Below, piece after piece: positions 21,422-29,605 of a stretch of 29,785 nt of DNA (its first letter is position 1; each line of letters opens with the position of its first letter). The notes under the pieces were generated by a model, which worked only from the letters and a program-made list of their open reading frames with translations, did no database searches and was not told where the DNA came from. The stretch spans positions 1-29,785 of the forward strand of contig CAKTZI010000043.1 in assembly GCA_934635385.1 (NCBI GenBank), written 5' to 3'. The position numbers were made by a program, and so were the translations under genes. This stretch comes from an uncultured Kiritimatiellota bacterium (GTDB lineage Bacteria > Verrucomicrobiota > Kiritimatiellia > RFP12 > UBA1067).

Positions 21422-24400
21422 CCGAACTCGTCCTTGTCCGTGCCGCCGACGAGGCGGCGCTCGTCGCCGAACTGACGCGGCTCGTCGCGTTCCTCGACCG
21501 CGTGCCCGAAGTCGCGCTCGCGGATGTCGCCTACACCTGCGCGCGGGCGACGGGCGCGTGCGTGCTCGCCGTCATCGCGGACGACGTGCCGTCGCTGCGC
21601 GCGCGCCTCGCCTCCGCGAAGGGCCGTCTCGAAGGCGGGTCGCTGCGGCGCATCCGCGACAAGAGCGGCACGTACTACGCGCGCGAGCACCTGCTGGGGC
21701 CGGGCGGCGGCAAGCTTGCGTTCGTCTATCCCGGCGTGATGGGCTTCTACCCCGACATGCTGCGCGACCTCGCGATCGCCTATCCGCCCTGCCGCGCGGC
21801 GTTCGACGAGCTGGAGGAGGCGCTGAAGGACGATCCGTCGTTCACGCCCTCGTCGTTCATCTTTCCGCCCGCGCCCTACTACCGCCATGACGCGGACATC
21901 TTCTCGTCCGGCGCCTACGCCGAGGCGCTCGTCGCGACCTACACGGGCGGCGTCGCGCTCACGCGCCTCCTGAAGTCCGTCGGCCTGGGCCCCGACGGCG
22001 TCGTCGGCTTCGCGGGCGGCGACCTCGCGGCGATGATGCAGTCCGGCGCGGCGGGCGAGAACCTGGAGCGGCCGAAGCGCATCCGCGTCATTTCCGAAAT
22101 CTACCGCATCGTCCACAAGGCCGTGAACCACGGTGGGCTCCGTCAGGTCGCCGTGCTGTCGGTGCTGCTGCGCCATCCGGGCGAGATCGACGCGCTCGTG
22201 GCGACGTTCCCGGACGACAAGGTCTTTCTTGCCGTCGACTTCTCGCCGCGCCAGAAGACGTTCGTCGTCGTCGCCGACTGGGAGAAGCCCGTCACGGATC
22301 TGCTCGTCGCGGCGGGCGTGCGCGTGAAGAAGCTCGCGCTCGACCGGCCGTTCAACACGCCGCTCTGCGAATCGCTCGTCCCCGTCGTCCGCAAGTTCGC
22401 GGACGCCTGGATGAAGCACGAGAGCGTCGGCGACGTCTACTCCTGCCGGACGGCGGCGCGTCTGCCGTCCGGCAAGCGCGCGGCCCGCAAGGAGGCCGCC
22501 GAGCGCTGGGCGCGTCCCGTGCGCTTCCGCGAGACGGTGCGCCAGATGTTCGACGACGGCTACCGCGTGTTCCTGGAGGTCGGGCCGCGCGGGCTCCTCA
22601 CGGCGGCGGTCGCGGACACGCTGCGCGGCGAGGCGCACGCGGCGATCGCGCTCAACTCGATTCACCGCAGCGGACGCCTCCAGCTGCTGCACGCGCTCGG
22701 CCAGCTCGCCGCGCAGGGTGCGCCGGTGGACATCGCGTCCGCCTACGTGCGGCGCGGCGCGAAGGCGCTCGACTTCGACGCGGCGCTGTCGCTCGAAGTG
22801 CGCAAGGACGCCGAGATGAAGCTGTCGCGCGCGTTCCCGCGCCTGACGCTCCTCTCCGCCGCGACACCGCTCTCCGGCGCGACGTTCCTCGCCGAGCCGA
22901 AGGGACGCGGCGCGAAGGCGGCCGCGCGCGCCGCCGCGCTCGCCCAGCAGTCGCGCCGCCAGCGCCAGTTCGACTTCGGCGCGCTCAATCCGCTCGTCTC
23001 CGACGCGGACACGCTGGAGTCGACGCCGGGCGTCTCCGTCGAGATCGTCAAGGAGTTCCGCCTGCTGGACTTGCCATTCCTCGGCGACTATGCGCTCGGC
23101 ACGAGCCAGATGAGCTATTCCGACCCGAACCTGCGGGGGCTCATTCCGCTCATGCCGACCGTCGGCGCCGAGCTGATGGCCGAGACGGCCCAGCTCGTGA
23201 TGCCGAACCGCACGCTGCTGCGGATCGAGGATCTCGTCTGCCGCCGCATGACCTCGTTCGAGAAGGGGCGGCTCAAGCTGACGGTCAAGGCCGAGCGCGT
23301 GCCGGCCGCCGCGCCGGAGGAGTCGGCGTTCAAGGTGCAGATCCGCGACGACCGGCCGAACGCGACGTTCACCTGGGCGGCGATGGAGGCGACGGTCGTC
23401 CTCGCGGCGTCGCTGCCGCCGTCCCCGCCTGTCGCGGTCGATCCGCTCTCGAAGCCGCGCAGCGTCCACTGGTCGGGCCGCGACGTCTATCCCGCGCGCC
23501 TGAGCGCCGGGCAGCGCCTGCGCAACATCACGTTCGTCGAGTCGTGGAGCGAGAACGGCATCGACTACGAGGTGACCGTGCCGCCGCTCGCCGGCAACGT
23601 CGCGTTCACGCGCTTCCCGCTCTGGGCGGTCAATCCGCTGCTGCTGGAATCGGTCGTCGAGGGCTTCCCGCTCTGGCGCAGCCACGAGCGCTTCGCGGGC
23701 GCGTTCTCGTTCCCGTTCCGCGTGCGGCGCATCGCCCTCGGCGGCGTCACGCCGAACGAGGGCGACCGCCTGAAGTGCTACATGCGCCTGACGGGCGTGA
23801 CGCCGCGCAGCCACCTCTGCGACATCACGGCGACGGACGGCAACGGCAAGGTGCTCGTCGCGGTCTCCGGCTGGGAGGAGCTGACCGAGCGCGTGCCGAT
23901 CGGCTACCGCCAGCTCATCCTGCAGCCCGCGACGACGTTCCTCACCGAGCCGATCGGCGGCGACCTCGTGGGGAACCCCTCGACGGACGTCGCGACGGCG
24001 TTCGTGACGGACATCCCCTATCCGCTCTTCGAGCGCAACGAGGAGATGTGGCTCAAGACGCTCTCGCACGTCATCCTCGACGCGTCCGAACGCCGCGAGT
24101 TCGCCGAGATGGCCGGCTCGGCCTCGCGACGGACGGAATGGCTCTTCGGGCGCATCGCGGCGAAGGAGGCCGTGCGCCGCTTCCTCAAGGACTTCTACCA
24201 GGCCCGTTGGAGCGACGCGGACATCCGCATCTGGCCGGACGACTCCGGCAAGCCGCACGCGCTCGGCGCGTGGAACGACTACCTCGCGACGAAGCTCGAC
24301 ATCGCCATCGCGCACACGGCGCAGTTCGTCGTCGCGATCGCCGCCGCGAACGCGCGGGTCGGCGTGGACGTCGAGTCGACGGCGCGCGACCTCTCGGAGG

Positions 24401-24723
24401 AGTTCGCCGCCGGCGTCTTCACGCCGGAAGAGCTGGATCTCGCCGCGCAGGCGGCAAACGCCGCGCAGGCCGTCATCAAGTTCTGGTGCGCGAAGGAGGC
24501 CGTCTCGAAAGCGCTGGGCACGGGCATCCGCTACTCGCCGAAGGAGATGGTCGTCACGGAGTTCCTTGCGGACTCCGGCGCGCTCACGATGCGGCTCGAA
24601 GGGGGCTGGGTCGAGGCGTTCAAGGCGTTCAAGGGCCGCGACATCAGCGTGACGGTGCGCACGTTCCGCGACCACGCGCTCGCCTCCTGCTTCATCCCCG
24701 CGACGCTGTTCAACGAAGAGTGA
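21418..24723 (+). CDS. PKS-like AT-DH protein fused to a 4'-phosphopantetheinyl transferase; AT and DH active sites degenerate
   Basis: A 1101-aa protein from the ATG at 21418. Residues 1-105 resemble the linker after a ketosynthase (LADVAYTCARATGACVLAVI), with no KS. About 106-430: acyltransferase domain of omega-3 PUFA/heterocyst-glycolipid synthase type, but the GHSxG motif reads GFAGG (A199 in place of Ser), the catalytic His is N313 (PFNTPL), and the early G-x-G-S-Q motif is GVMGF. About 545-850: double-hotdog dehydratase, with the HxxxG His replaced by Y558 (GDYALG) and the second-half Asp by E744 (NPLLLESVVEG). About 870-1090: Sfp-type PPTase with intact GVDVE (982-986) and FWCAKEAVSKALGTG (1022-1036). 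So the PPTase should load carrier proteins, while the AT and DH halves look non-catalytic. No KS or ACP is in the window. The 3' end overlaps alr by 14 bp. Confidence 0.88.
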   Translation: MTELVLVRAADEAALVAELTRLVAFLDRVPEVALADVAYTCARATGACVLAVIADDVPSLRARLASAKGRLEGGSLRRIRDKSGTYYAREHLLGPGGGKLAFVYPGVMGFYPDMLRDLAIAYPPCRAAFDELEEALKDDPSFTPSSFIFPPAPYYRHDADIFSSGAYAEALVATYTGGVALTRLLKSVGLGPDGVVGFAGGDLAAMMQSGAAGENLERPKRIRVISEIYRIVHKAVNHGGLRQVAVLSVLLRHPGEIDALVATFPDDKVFLAVDFSPRQKTFVVVADWEKPVTDLLVAAGVRVKKLALDRPFNTPLCESLVPVVRKFADAWMKHESVGDVYSCRTAARLPSGKRAARKEAAERWARPVRFRETVRQMFDDGYRVFLEVGPRGLLTAAVADTLRGEAHAAIALNSIHRSGRLQLLHALGQLAAQGAPVDIASAYVRRGAKALDFDAALSLEVRKDAEMKLSRAFPRLTLLSAATPLSGATFLAEPKGRGAKAAARAAALAQQSRRQRQFDFGALNPLVSDADTLESTPGVSVEIVKEFRLLDLPFLGDYALGTSQMSYSDPNLRGLIPLMPTVGAELMAETAQLVMPNRTLLRIEDLVCRRMTSFEKGRLKLTVKAERVPAAAPEESAFKVQIRDDRPNATFTWAAMEATVVLAASLPPSPPVAVDPLSKPRSVHWSGRDVYPARLSAGQRLRNITFVESWSENGIDYEVTVPPLAGNVAFTRFPLWAVNPLLLESVVEGFPLWRSHERFAGAFSFPFRVRRIALGGVTPNEGDRLKCYMRLTGVTPRSHLCDITATDGNGKVLVAVSGWEELTERVPIGYRQLILQPATTFLTEPIGGDLVGNPSTDVATAFVTDIPYPLFERNEEMWLKTLSHVILDASERREFAEMAGSASRRTEWLFGRIAAKEAVRRFLKDFYQARWSDADIRIWPDDSGKPHALGAWNDYLATKLDIAIAHTAQFVVAIAAANARVGVDVESTARDLSEEFAAGVFTPEELDLAAQAANAAQAVIKFWCAKEAVSKALGTGIRYSPKEMVVTEFLADSGALTMRLEGGWVEAFKAFKGRDISVTVRTFRDHALASCFIPATLFNEE

Positions 24724-25855
24724 CGCGCTGGACGCGGTTACCGAGCGAGCAGATGATGTCGTAGGCGTGCGTGCCCTTCAGGGCCGCCCAGTCGTCCGGC
24801 GTGATCGCGTCGCGTCCACACGTGCCGAAGCAGACGACCTCGTCGCCGGCCTTGACGTCCGGGACATCCGAGACGTCCACCGTCGTGTAGTCCATCGAGA
24901 TGCGCCCGACGATCCGGCAGCGCCGTCCGCCGATGAAGACGCTGCCGCGGTTCGTGAGCGCGAGCGGCAGGCCGTCCGCATACCCGGCGGAGATCGTCGC
25001 GATCCGCGTCGGCGCGTTGAGGCACCACGTGCGCCCGTAGCCGAGCGTCGTGCCCGCCGGCAGCTCGCGCACCTGCGCGACGCGCGTCTTCAGCGTCAGG
25101 ACGGGCTCGACCTTCAGGGCCTTCTTGCCGTAGGGGTCGAACGAGCCGTGCAGGTTGATGCCCGTCCGCACGAGCGTGAACGGCTTCTTCGCGCATTCGG
25201 GGAAGTTGTTGATGCCGTCCGACGCGGCGAGGTGGATCTTCCCGAACGTCATCCCCTCCTTCGCCGCCGCCGCGACAATCCGCTTGAAGAGCGCGATCTG
25301 CCGCTTCGTGAACGGGTCCTTCGGGTCGTAGGCCATCGGGAAGTGCGAGAAGACGCCTTCGTAGGCGAGGCCGGGCAGGGCCTTCACCGCGCGCATCGTC
25401 CGGAGGGCGTTTTCGAAGCCGTCCGGCCCCGTCGCGAGGATGCCGAGGCGGCCCATGCCCGTGTCGAGCTTGAAGTGGACTTTCGCGACCGTCTTCGCGC
25501 GCACGGCCGCGTCGGAAATGAGCCGCGCCGTCGCGAGGTCGATGACCGGCAGGATGACGCCCGCCCGGACCATCGCGGGGATCTCGTCCGGCAGTGCCGA
25601 CGAGAGAATCTGCACGTCGATGCCCCGCCCCTTCGGCAGGACGTCCAGGAGCTCCATCGCCTCGTAGGGCTCGGCGACGCCGAAGTCCGTGCAGCCCGCC
25701 GCCGCGAGCGCCCGCGCGTAGTCCGCGACGCCCAGTCCGTAGGCATTCGCCTTGAGCACGCACAGCACCTTCGCCGGCTTCACGTGCGCGGCGATCTTGC
25801 GGTAGTTGGCGACAAGCGCCTTCAAGTTGATCTCGACCCAGACTCGATGTTTCAT
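24710..25855 (-). CDS. alr: Alanine racemase
   Basis: A 381-aa protein, normal length. It interconverts L- and D-alanine for peptidoglycan. PLP lysine K35 lies in VLCVLKANAYGLG, and the catalytic tyrosine region is GYGRTWCLNAP followed by the ISAGYADGLPL motif. HFKLDTGMGRLGI and YEGVFSHFPMAYD are also conserved. The ATG at 25853-25855 is chosen because MKHRVWVEINLKALVANYRK is the family N-terminus; the frame runs further upstream into hslO without similarity. It starts 8 nt after the hslO stop and is probably co-transcribed with it. It is convergent with and overlaps the PKS-PPTase gene. Confidence 0.94.
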   Translation of the reverse strand: MKHRVWVEINLKALVANYRKIAAHVKPAKVLCVLKANAYGLGVADYARALAAAGCTDFGVAEPYEAMELLDVLPKGRGIDVQILSSALPDEIPAMVRAGVILPVIDLATARLISDAAVRAKTVAKVHFKLDTGMGRLGILATGPDGFENALRTMRAVKALPGLAYEGVFSHFPMAYDPKDPFTKRQIALFKRIVAAAAKEGMTFGKIHLAASDGINNFPECAKKPFTLVRTGINLHGSFDPYGKKALKVEPVLTLKTRVAQVRELPAGTTLGYGRTWCLNAPTRIATISAGYADGLPLALTNRGSVFIGGRRCRIVGRISMDYTTVDVSDVPDVKAGDEVVCFGTCGRDAITPDDWAALKGTHAYDIICSLGNRVQRVTLR

Positions 25856-25863
25856 AGCCGACC

Positions 25864-26637
25864 TCAGACTCTTACCGTATAGGTCTTGCCGCACATGTGG
25901 CAGGTGACGTCGACCGTCGGCGGCAGCGTCTTGCGCTCCGTCGCGCTCAGGGACGCGAGCGTCGCCGCCGCGCGCTCGGGCGAGCAGCGGCACTTGAAGG
26001 TAAGCGGCATCGACTTCTTCAGCTCGGCCTTTTCAAGCCCGAGCTGCTTGAGCAGGTTGCGCTCGGAGACGGCAAGCGACTTGAAGCGGACGCCAAGAAC
26101 GCCCGTGTTCGCGCCGTCCGGCAGTTCCTCCACGAGCACGCCGCGCGCCTCCAGAATCTCGACATCGTCCGAGACGGACGCCTCCAGCTGGATCGTCGCC
26201 TTGCGCTGAAGCGAGCCCGCGAGATAGCCGTCGAGCGAATTGGAAATGCCCTGCGAGAGGATGCGTCCCGGCACGGAGCGCGTGACCTGAATCTGACGGT
26301 CGCCGAGAACGGCCTTGTCCTTCGGCTTTCCCAATCCGTCGAAGTCATCGAGAATCTTCCTCTCGGTGTAGCCGCGCAGCGTCCCCTCGCGTGTGCATTC
26401 GACGTTCAGTCCGCCAAGCGGCCCCGTGCATTTCATCTGCACGACGACCGTCTCGTCCGGCTCGCTCGTCTCAGCGCCGAGCAGGGCCGCCGCCGCGAGT
26501 CCTTTCGCGAGATAGTGCGCCGCCGTCGGCCCGCACAGGTGCGCCCGCGCCAAGTCCTGCGCCGCGCCTGTCACGTCCACGATTGTGACCGAAACCTTCT
26601 TCTCGGCATCATACCATTCGTTTCGACAGTCTTTCAT
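25864..26637 (-). CDS. hslO: Redox-regulated chaperone Hsp33
   Basis: A 257-aa protein, shorter than the ~290 usual. Hsp33 is a cytoplasmic holdase switched on by oxidation of its zinc-binding cysteines. Visible features are VQMKCTGPLGGLNVECT and VTRSVPGRILSQGISNSLDG in the core domain, GVLVEELPDGANTG in the linker, and a C-terminal zinc site KCRCSPERA ... TCHMCGKTYTVRV with CxC and CxxC pairs. All four redox cysteines are present, so regulation should be conserved. Its own TATAAT box sits about 90 nt upstream. It is followed closely by alr. Confidence 0.92.
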   Translation of the reverse strand: MKDCRNEWYDAEKKVSVTIVDVTGAAQDLARAHLCGPTAAHYLAKGLAAAALLGAETSEPDETVVVQMKCTGPLGGLNVECTREGTLRGYTERKILDDFDGLGKPKDKAVLGDRQIQVTRSVPGRILSQGISNSLDGYLAGSLQRKATIQLEASVSDDVEILEARGVLVEELPDGANTGVLGVRFKSLAVSERNLLKQLGLEKAELKKSMPLTFKCRCSPERAAATLASLSATERKTLPPTVDVTCHMCGKTYTVRV

Positions 26638-26726
26638 CTTTTATGTCTCTCTTATGCGTATTCCCCGTTCGCGTTCCAGACTGCAGTTCGCGTCTGTGTG
26701 CAACCCACTGAACAGAATAGAAATGA

Positions 26727-26732
26727 ATTATA
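26727..26732 (-). promoter_or_regulatory. -10 box of hslO-alr
   Basis: Minus-strand GCTATAATT in the 119-nt gap between hemW and hslO. The predicted leader is about 80 nt, with no structure I could recognise and no consensus -35 box. Confidence 0.45.
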
Positions 26733-26756
26733 GCAGATTTCCGCCGCGCCGAGCGA

Positions 26757-27875
26757 TCAGACCAACTCGGCCAAAATCGCGTCACAAACCTCCGTACCGC
26801 GTTCCGTCAAGCGATAAATTGCATTTTCTCTCGTTAAAAGGCCAATTCTGCAATACCTTTCGAGGGTCTGTCCCCACTCTGGATACCCCGTCGCGTCGAG
26901 GCCTTCACGTGTCCGCAACCGAAAAATTCGCCGCTCCAATGCATCCTGCGCGGGCGTGACCATCTCCTCCACCGCTTGGGGACAGACCCCCTCATTAGAC
27001 GTGGGGACAGACCCCTTGGTTGTGGAGACAGACCCCGCCAATGGTTGGGGACAGACCCCGAAATTGCGTGTTCGACGGCGGCCGATGCGTCCGTACGCAC
27101 CCGCGCCGAGACCCACATAGTCTTCGCCGCGCCAAACGGCGAGATTGTGACGGCACTCAGCGCCCGGAACCGCATAATTTGAGATTTCGTAGCGTTCAAG
27201 ACCGATTTTCGCAAAAAATTCAGCAACCGCGCGAATGCGGTCGAGTACCCAGTCGTCATCCGGCACGTTCGCAAGGCCGCGCTCGTTCTGCAGCGAATAG
27301 ACGGAACAATGGCGCAGTCCCCAGTCGGACAGTCGTCCCCAACCCTCGCACGGGTCGTCTGGATAGCCAATGATGAGATCGATGCCGACATTGTCGAAGA
27401 ACCGCTTCACGTGCGCGAACGCCTGCGCCGCCTCATCCGCCGTGTAGCCGCGCCCCATCGCCGCGAGCGTCGCGTCATCGAGCGACTGCACACCCATCGA
27501 GATGCGGTTGACGCCTCCGTCGCGCAACACCCGCAGCACATCGTCCGAAACATCGAGCGGATGCAACTCGACCGTGAACTCCGTTTCGTCCGCCCGCCAC
27601 GGCTTGAGGGCCGCCAAAACCGGTCGCAGGTCGCAAAGCGCGGGCGAACCGCCGCCGAAATAGACGGTTTTCAGCCGCTGGGCAGGGGTCTGTCCCCCTA
27701 ATTCTGGGGTCTGTCCCCACGTGTCTGGGGTCTGTCCCCATGTGTCGATGACATCTGCCAGCTGACGAACGTAGGCGTCACGATCTGCTGACGATACGCC
27801 GACGCGCGAATAAAGCGCACAGTACCGGCATTTGCTGCGGCAGAATGGAAAGTGGACATACAGGTTTTCGGGCAC
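26757..27875 (-). CDS. hemW: Radical SAM heme chaperone HemW, with repeat-derived insertions
   Basis: A 372-aa protein starting at a GTG (27873-27875), 12 nt after the PAP2-like gene stop. The radical SAM cluster motif CRSKCRYC gives C12, C16 and C19 next to YVHFPF, and other family motifs are VYFGGGSPALC, RISMGVQSLDD, DLIIGYPD and the C-terminal RLTERG. HemW binds heme and a 4Fe-4S cluster and is thought to deliver heme to respiratory enzymes. Two or three loops are replaced or extended by peptides from one 13-bp repeat: residues about 46-63 (repeated WGQTP) and about 273-300 (GVCPQP, GSVS, GSVPTS, GVCPQ), with another copy near residue 335 (EWGQTLERYC). Catalytic motifs are untouched, so it is probably active. 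Confidence 0.88.
   Translation of the reverse strand: MPENLYVHFPFCRSKCRYCALYSRVGVSSADRDAYVRQLADVIDTWGQTPDTWGQTPELGGQTPAQRLKTVYFGGGSPALCDLRPVLAALKPWRADETEFTVELHPLDVSDDVLRVLRDGGVNRISMGVQSLDDATLAAMGRGYTADEAAQAFAHVKRFFDNVGIDLIIGYPDDPCEGWGRLSDWGLRHCSVYSLQNERGLANVPDDDWVLDRIRAVAEFFAKIGLERYEISNYAVPGAECRHNLAVWRGEDYVGLGAGAYGRIGRRRTRNFGVCPQPLAGSVSTTKGSVPTSNEGVCPQAVEEMVTPAQDALERRIFRLRTREGLDATGYPEWGQTLERYCRIGLLTRENAIYRLTERGTEVCDAILAELV
26864..27059. repeat. ggggacagacccc repeat cluster in the 3' part of hemW
   Basis: Four copies of ggggacagacccc or a one-base variant at 26978-26990, 27003-27015, 27024-27036 and 27047-27059, plus one inverted copy (gggtctgtcccc) at 26864-26875. Spacing between the four is 20-25 nt. 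The unit is an imperfect palindrome with GGGG/CCCC arms. Confidence 0.85.
27685..27739. repeat. ggggtctgtcccc repeat cluster in the 5' part of hemW
   Basis: Three perfect copies at 27685-27697, 27706-27718 and 27727-27739, spaced 21 nt (7 codons) apart. The orientation is opposite to the main 3' cluster, so the hemW mRNA carries complementary repeat sets. Read on the minus strand they encode WGQTP three times. Confidence 0.9.
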
Positions 27876-27887
27876 AGGCCGACCGTC

Positions 27888-28385
27888 TCACTTCCAGAAG
27901 TCCCAGACGGCGCAGACGGAAAAGGCGACAACCATCCCCCAGAGAACGCCAGCCAGCACTTCGCGCCGCCGATGACCGAGGCGTTCCTCCAGCCGTCGCG
28001 CCTCGATGCGGTCTTCTTCGCTCGCGCTGTTCAGGTGCGAGACAATGCGGTTGATGAGCTTCGCGTGTTCGCCCGCCTCGCGCCGAAGCGTCGCGGCATC
28101 GACAAGCACGATCAGGCCCAGCCCCACGGCAATCATCGCGTAGGGCGCGTCGAAGCCCTCAGTCAACCCGACCGCGAAGGCCAAGGCAGAAACGAGGGCC
28201 GAATGGACGGACGGCATACCGCCAGAGGCGCGCAGTTCCCGCGTATCTGGCTTGCCCGTCCGCCACCAGAAGTAGCCGAACTTCAGGATCTGCGCGGACG
28301 CCGCCGCCAGAAAAGCGGACATGAACCACGGATGCCGGACAATTTCCAGGAAATTGACGTGGTGAATAATGCCCGTCGCCAGCAT
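27888..28385 (-). CDS. Divergent PAP2-family (DUF212/YuiD-like) membrane protein
   Basis: A 165-aa protein from the ATG at 28383-28385, preceded by GGAG and 14 nt after the metK stop; a longer frame to 28454 overlaps metK and lacks similarity. It has the family signature ASGGMPSVHSALVSALAFAVG, then VLVDAATLRREAGEHAKLIN with the conserved D-A-x-x-x-R-R pattern. Hydrophobic helices lie at about 20-32, 62-75, 85-100 and 145-160. Members are predicted acid phosphatase/vanadium-peroxidase-related membrane proteins; substrates are generally unknown, with lipid phosphates a possibility. It sits between metK and hemW in a tight string. Confidence 0.82.
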   Translation of the reverse strand: MLATGIIHHVNFLEIVRHPWFMSAFLAAASAQILKFGYFWWRTGKPDTRELRASGGMPSVHSALVSALAFAVGLTEGFDAPYAMIAVGLGLIVLVDAATLRREAGEHAKLINRIVSHLNSASEEDRIEARRLEERLGHRRREVLAGVLWGMVVAFSVCAVWDFWK

Positions 28386-28399
28386 CCGCGCGCTCCGAT

Positions 28400-29605
28400 T
28401 CAGGCGACCTTGAAGAGCTTCTTCAGCGCCGGCACGCGATCCAGCTTCTCCCACGGGAAGATGTCGCGCCCGAAATGCCCGTATGCCGCCGTGTCCTCAT
28501 AGCTCCAGCCCTGCGGCTTCAAGAGCTTCAGGTCGTCGATGATCGCGGCCGGGCGGAAGTCGAATATCTTGCCCGAGACGAGCATCTTCTCCAACGCCTC
28601 GTCCGTCACGCCCGCATTCGCCGTACCGAACGTCTTCACGCAGAAGGACACGGGACGGTCGATGCCAATCGCGTACGCGACCTGAATCTGGCAGCGGTCG
28701 GCCAGACCCGCCGCGACGATGTTCTTCGCCGCGTAGCGCGCATAGTAGGCGGCCGAGCGGTCGACTTTCGAGGGATCCTTGCCCGAAAACGCGCCACCGC
28801 CATGCGAGGCCACGCCGCCGTAGGTGTCGACGATGATCTTGCGGCCCGTCAGGCCCGCATCGCCGCAGGGGCCACCCACGACAAACTTGCCCGTCGGGTT
28901 GACGTAGAACTTCGTGTCCTCCGCCAGAAGCCCCGTCTTGGAGAGATAGTCCTTCGCCAGACGTTCGAGCTCGGCATAGTTCTGCTGCGTCGCGCCCGCC
29001 TCCGTCGTCTGCTGCGAGATGACGACCGTGTCGATGCACACGGGCTTGCCGTCTTCGTAGACGACCGAAAGCTGGCACTTCGCGTCGGGCCGCAACCAGG
29101 CATACTTGCCGCCGCGCTTGCGCAGGCGCGCGTACATCTTCAGCAGCTCGTGCGCATAGACGAGCGCCGTCGGCATGTAGGACACCGTCTCGTTCGTCGC
29201 ATAGCCGAACATCATGCCCTGGTCGCCCGCGCCCTGCTTCGCCCTGGCCTTGCGGTTGATGCCCTGCGCGATGTCAAGCGACTGCTCGTGCAGACGCGAG
29301 ACGTAGTCGAACGTCTTGCAGCAGAAGTGCTCGTCGGCACGGTCGTAGCCGATCTTCTTCACGATCTTCGCGGCAATTGCCTTCGTATCGATCTTCTCCG
29401 GCCAGCCCTTGCAGGTGATTTCGCCCATGTTGACGACAATGTCTGGCCCGACCATCGTCTCGCACGCGACATGCGCATGGCTGTCGACCTTGAGGCAGGC
29501 ATCGAGAATCGCATCGGAAATCTGGTCTGCCACCTTGTCGGGATGCCCTTCCGAAACGGACTCCGACGTAAACACGTGGCTATGTTCTTTCATGGTCATG
29601 TTCAT
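28400..29605 (-). CDS. metK: S-adenosylmethionine synthetase
   Basis: A 401-aa protein (usual 380-400). It makes SAM from methionine and ATP in the cytoplasm. Visible signatures: SESVSEGHPDKVADQISDA near the N-terminus, the GAGDQGMMFGYATNE loop, and GGGAFSGKDPSKVDRSAAY. The product could supply SAM to the radical SAM protein HemW encoded two genes downstream, though SAM is used everywhere. The ATG at 29603-29605 is preceded by AGGGA; the two following in-frame ATG codons are less well placed. Its promoter lies about 80 nt upstream with a potentially structured leader between. Confidence 0.96.
   Translation of the reverse strand: MNMTMKEHSHVFTSESVSEGHPDKVADQISDAILDACLKVDSHAHVACETMVGPDIVVNMGEITCKGWPEKIDTKAIAAKIVKKIGYDRADEHFCCKTFDYVSRLHEQSLDIAQGINRKARAKQGAGDQGMMFGYATNETVSYMPTALVYAHELLKMYARLRKRGGKYAWLRPDAKCQLSVVYEDGKPVCIDTVVISQQTTEAGATQQNYAELERLAKDYLSKTGLLAEDTKFYVNPTGKFVVGGPCGDAGLTGRKIIVDTYGGVASHGGGAFSGKDPSKVDRSAAYYARYAAKNIVAAGLADRCQIQVAYAIGIDRPVSFCVKTFGTANAGVTDEALEKMLVSGKIFDFRPAAIIDDLKLLKPQGWSYEDTAAYGHFGRDIFPWEKLDRVPALKKLFKVA

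Noticed and set aside
21208..24675. 1155-codon minus-strand open frame opposite the PKS-PPTase gene
   Set aside because: Rich in Arg, Glu and Ala with no domain motif; it mirrors the GC-rich third positions of the real plus-strand gene.
26864..27739. CRISPR array in hemW
   Set aside because: Units are only 13 bp, spacers of 7-12 nt are part of the coding sequence, and there are no cas genes.
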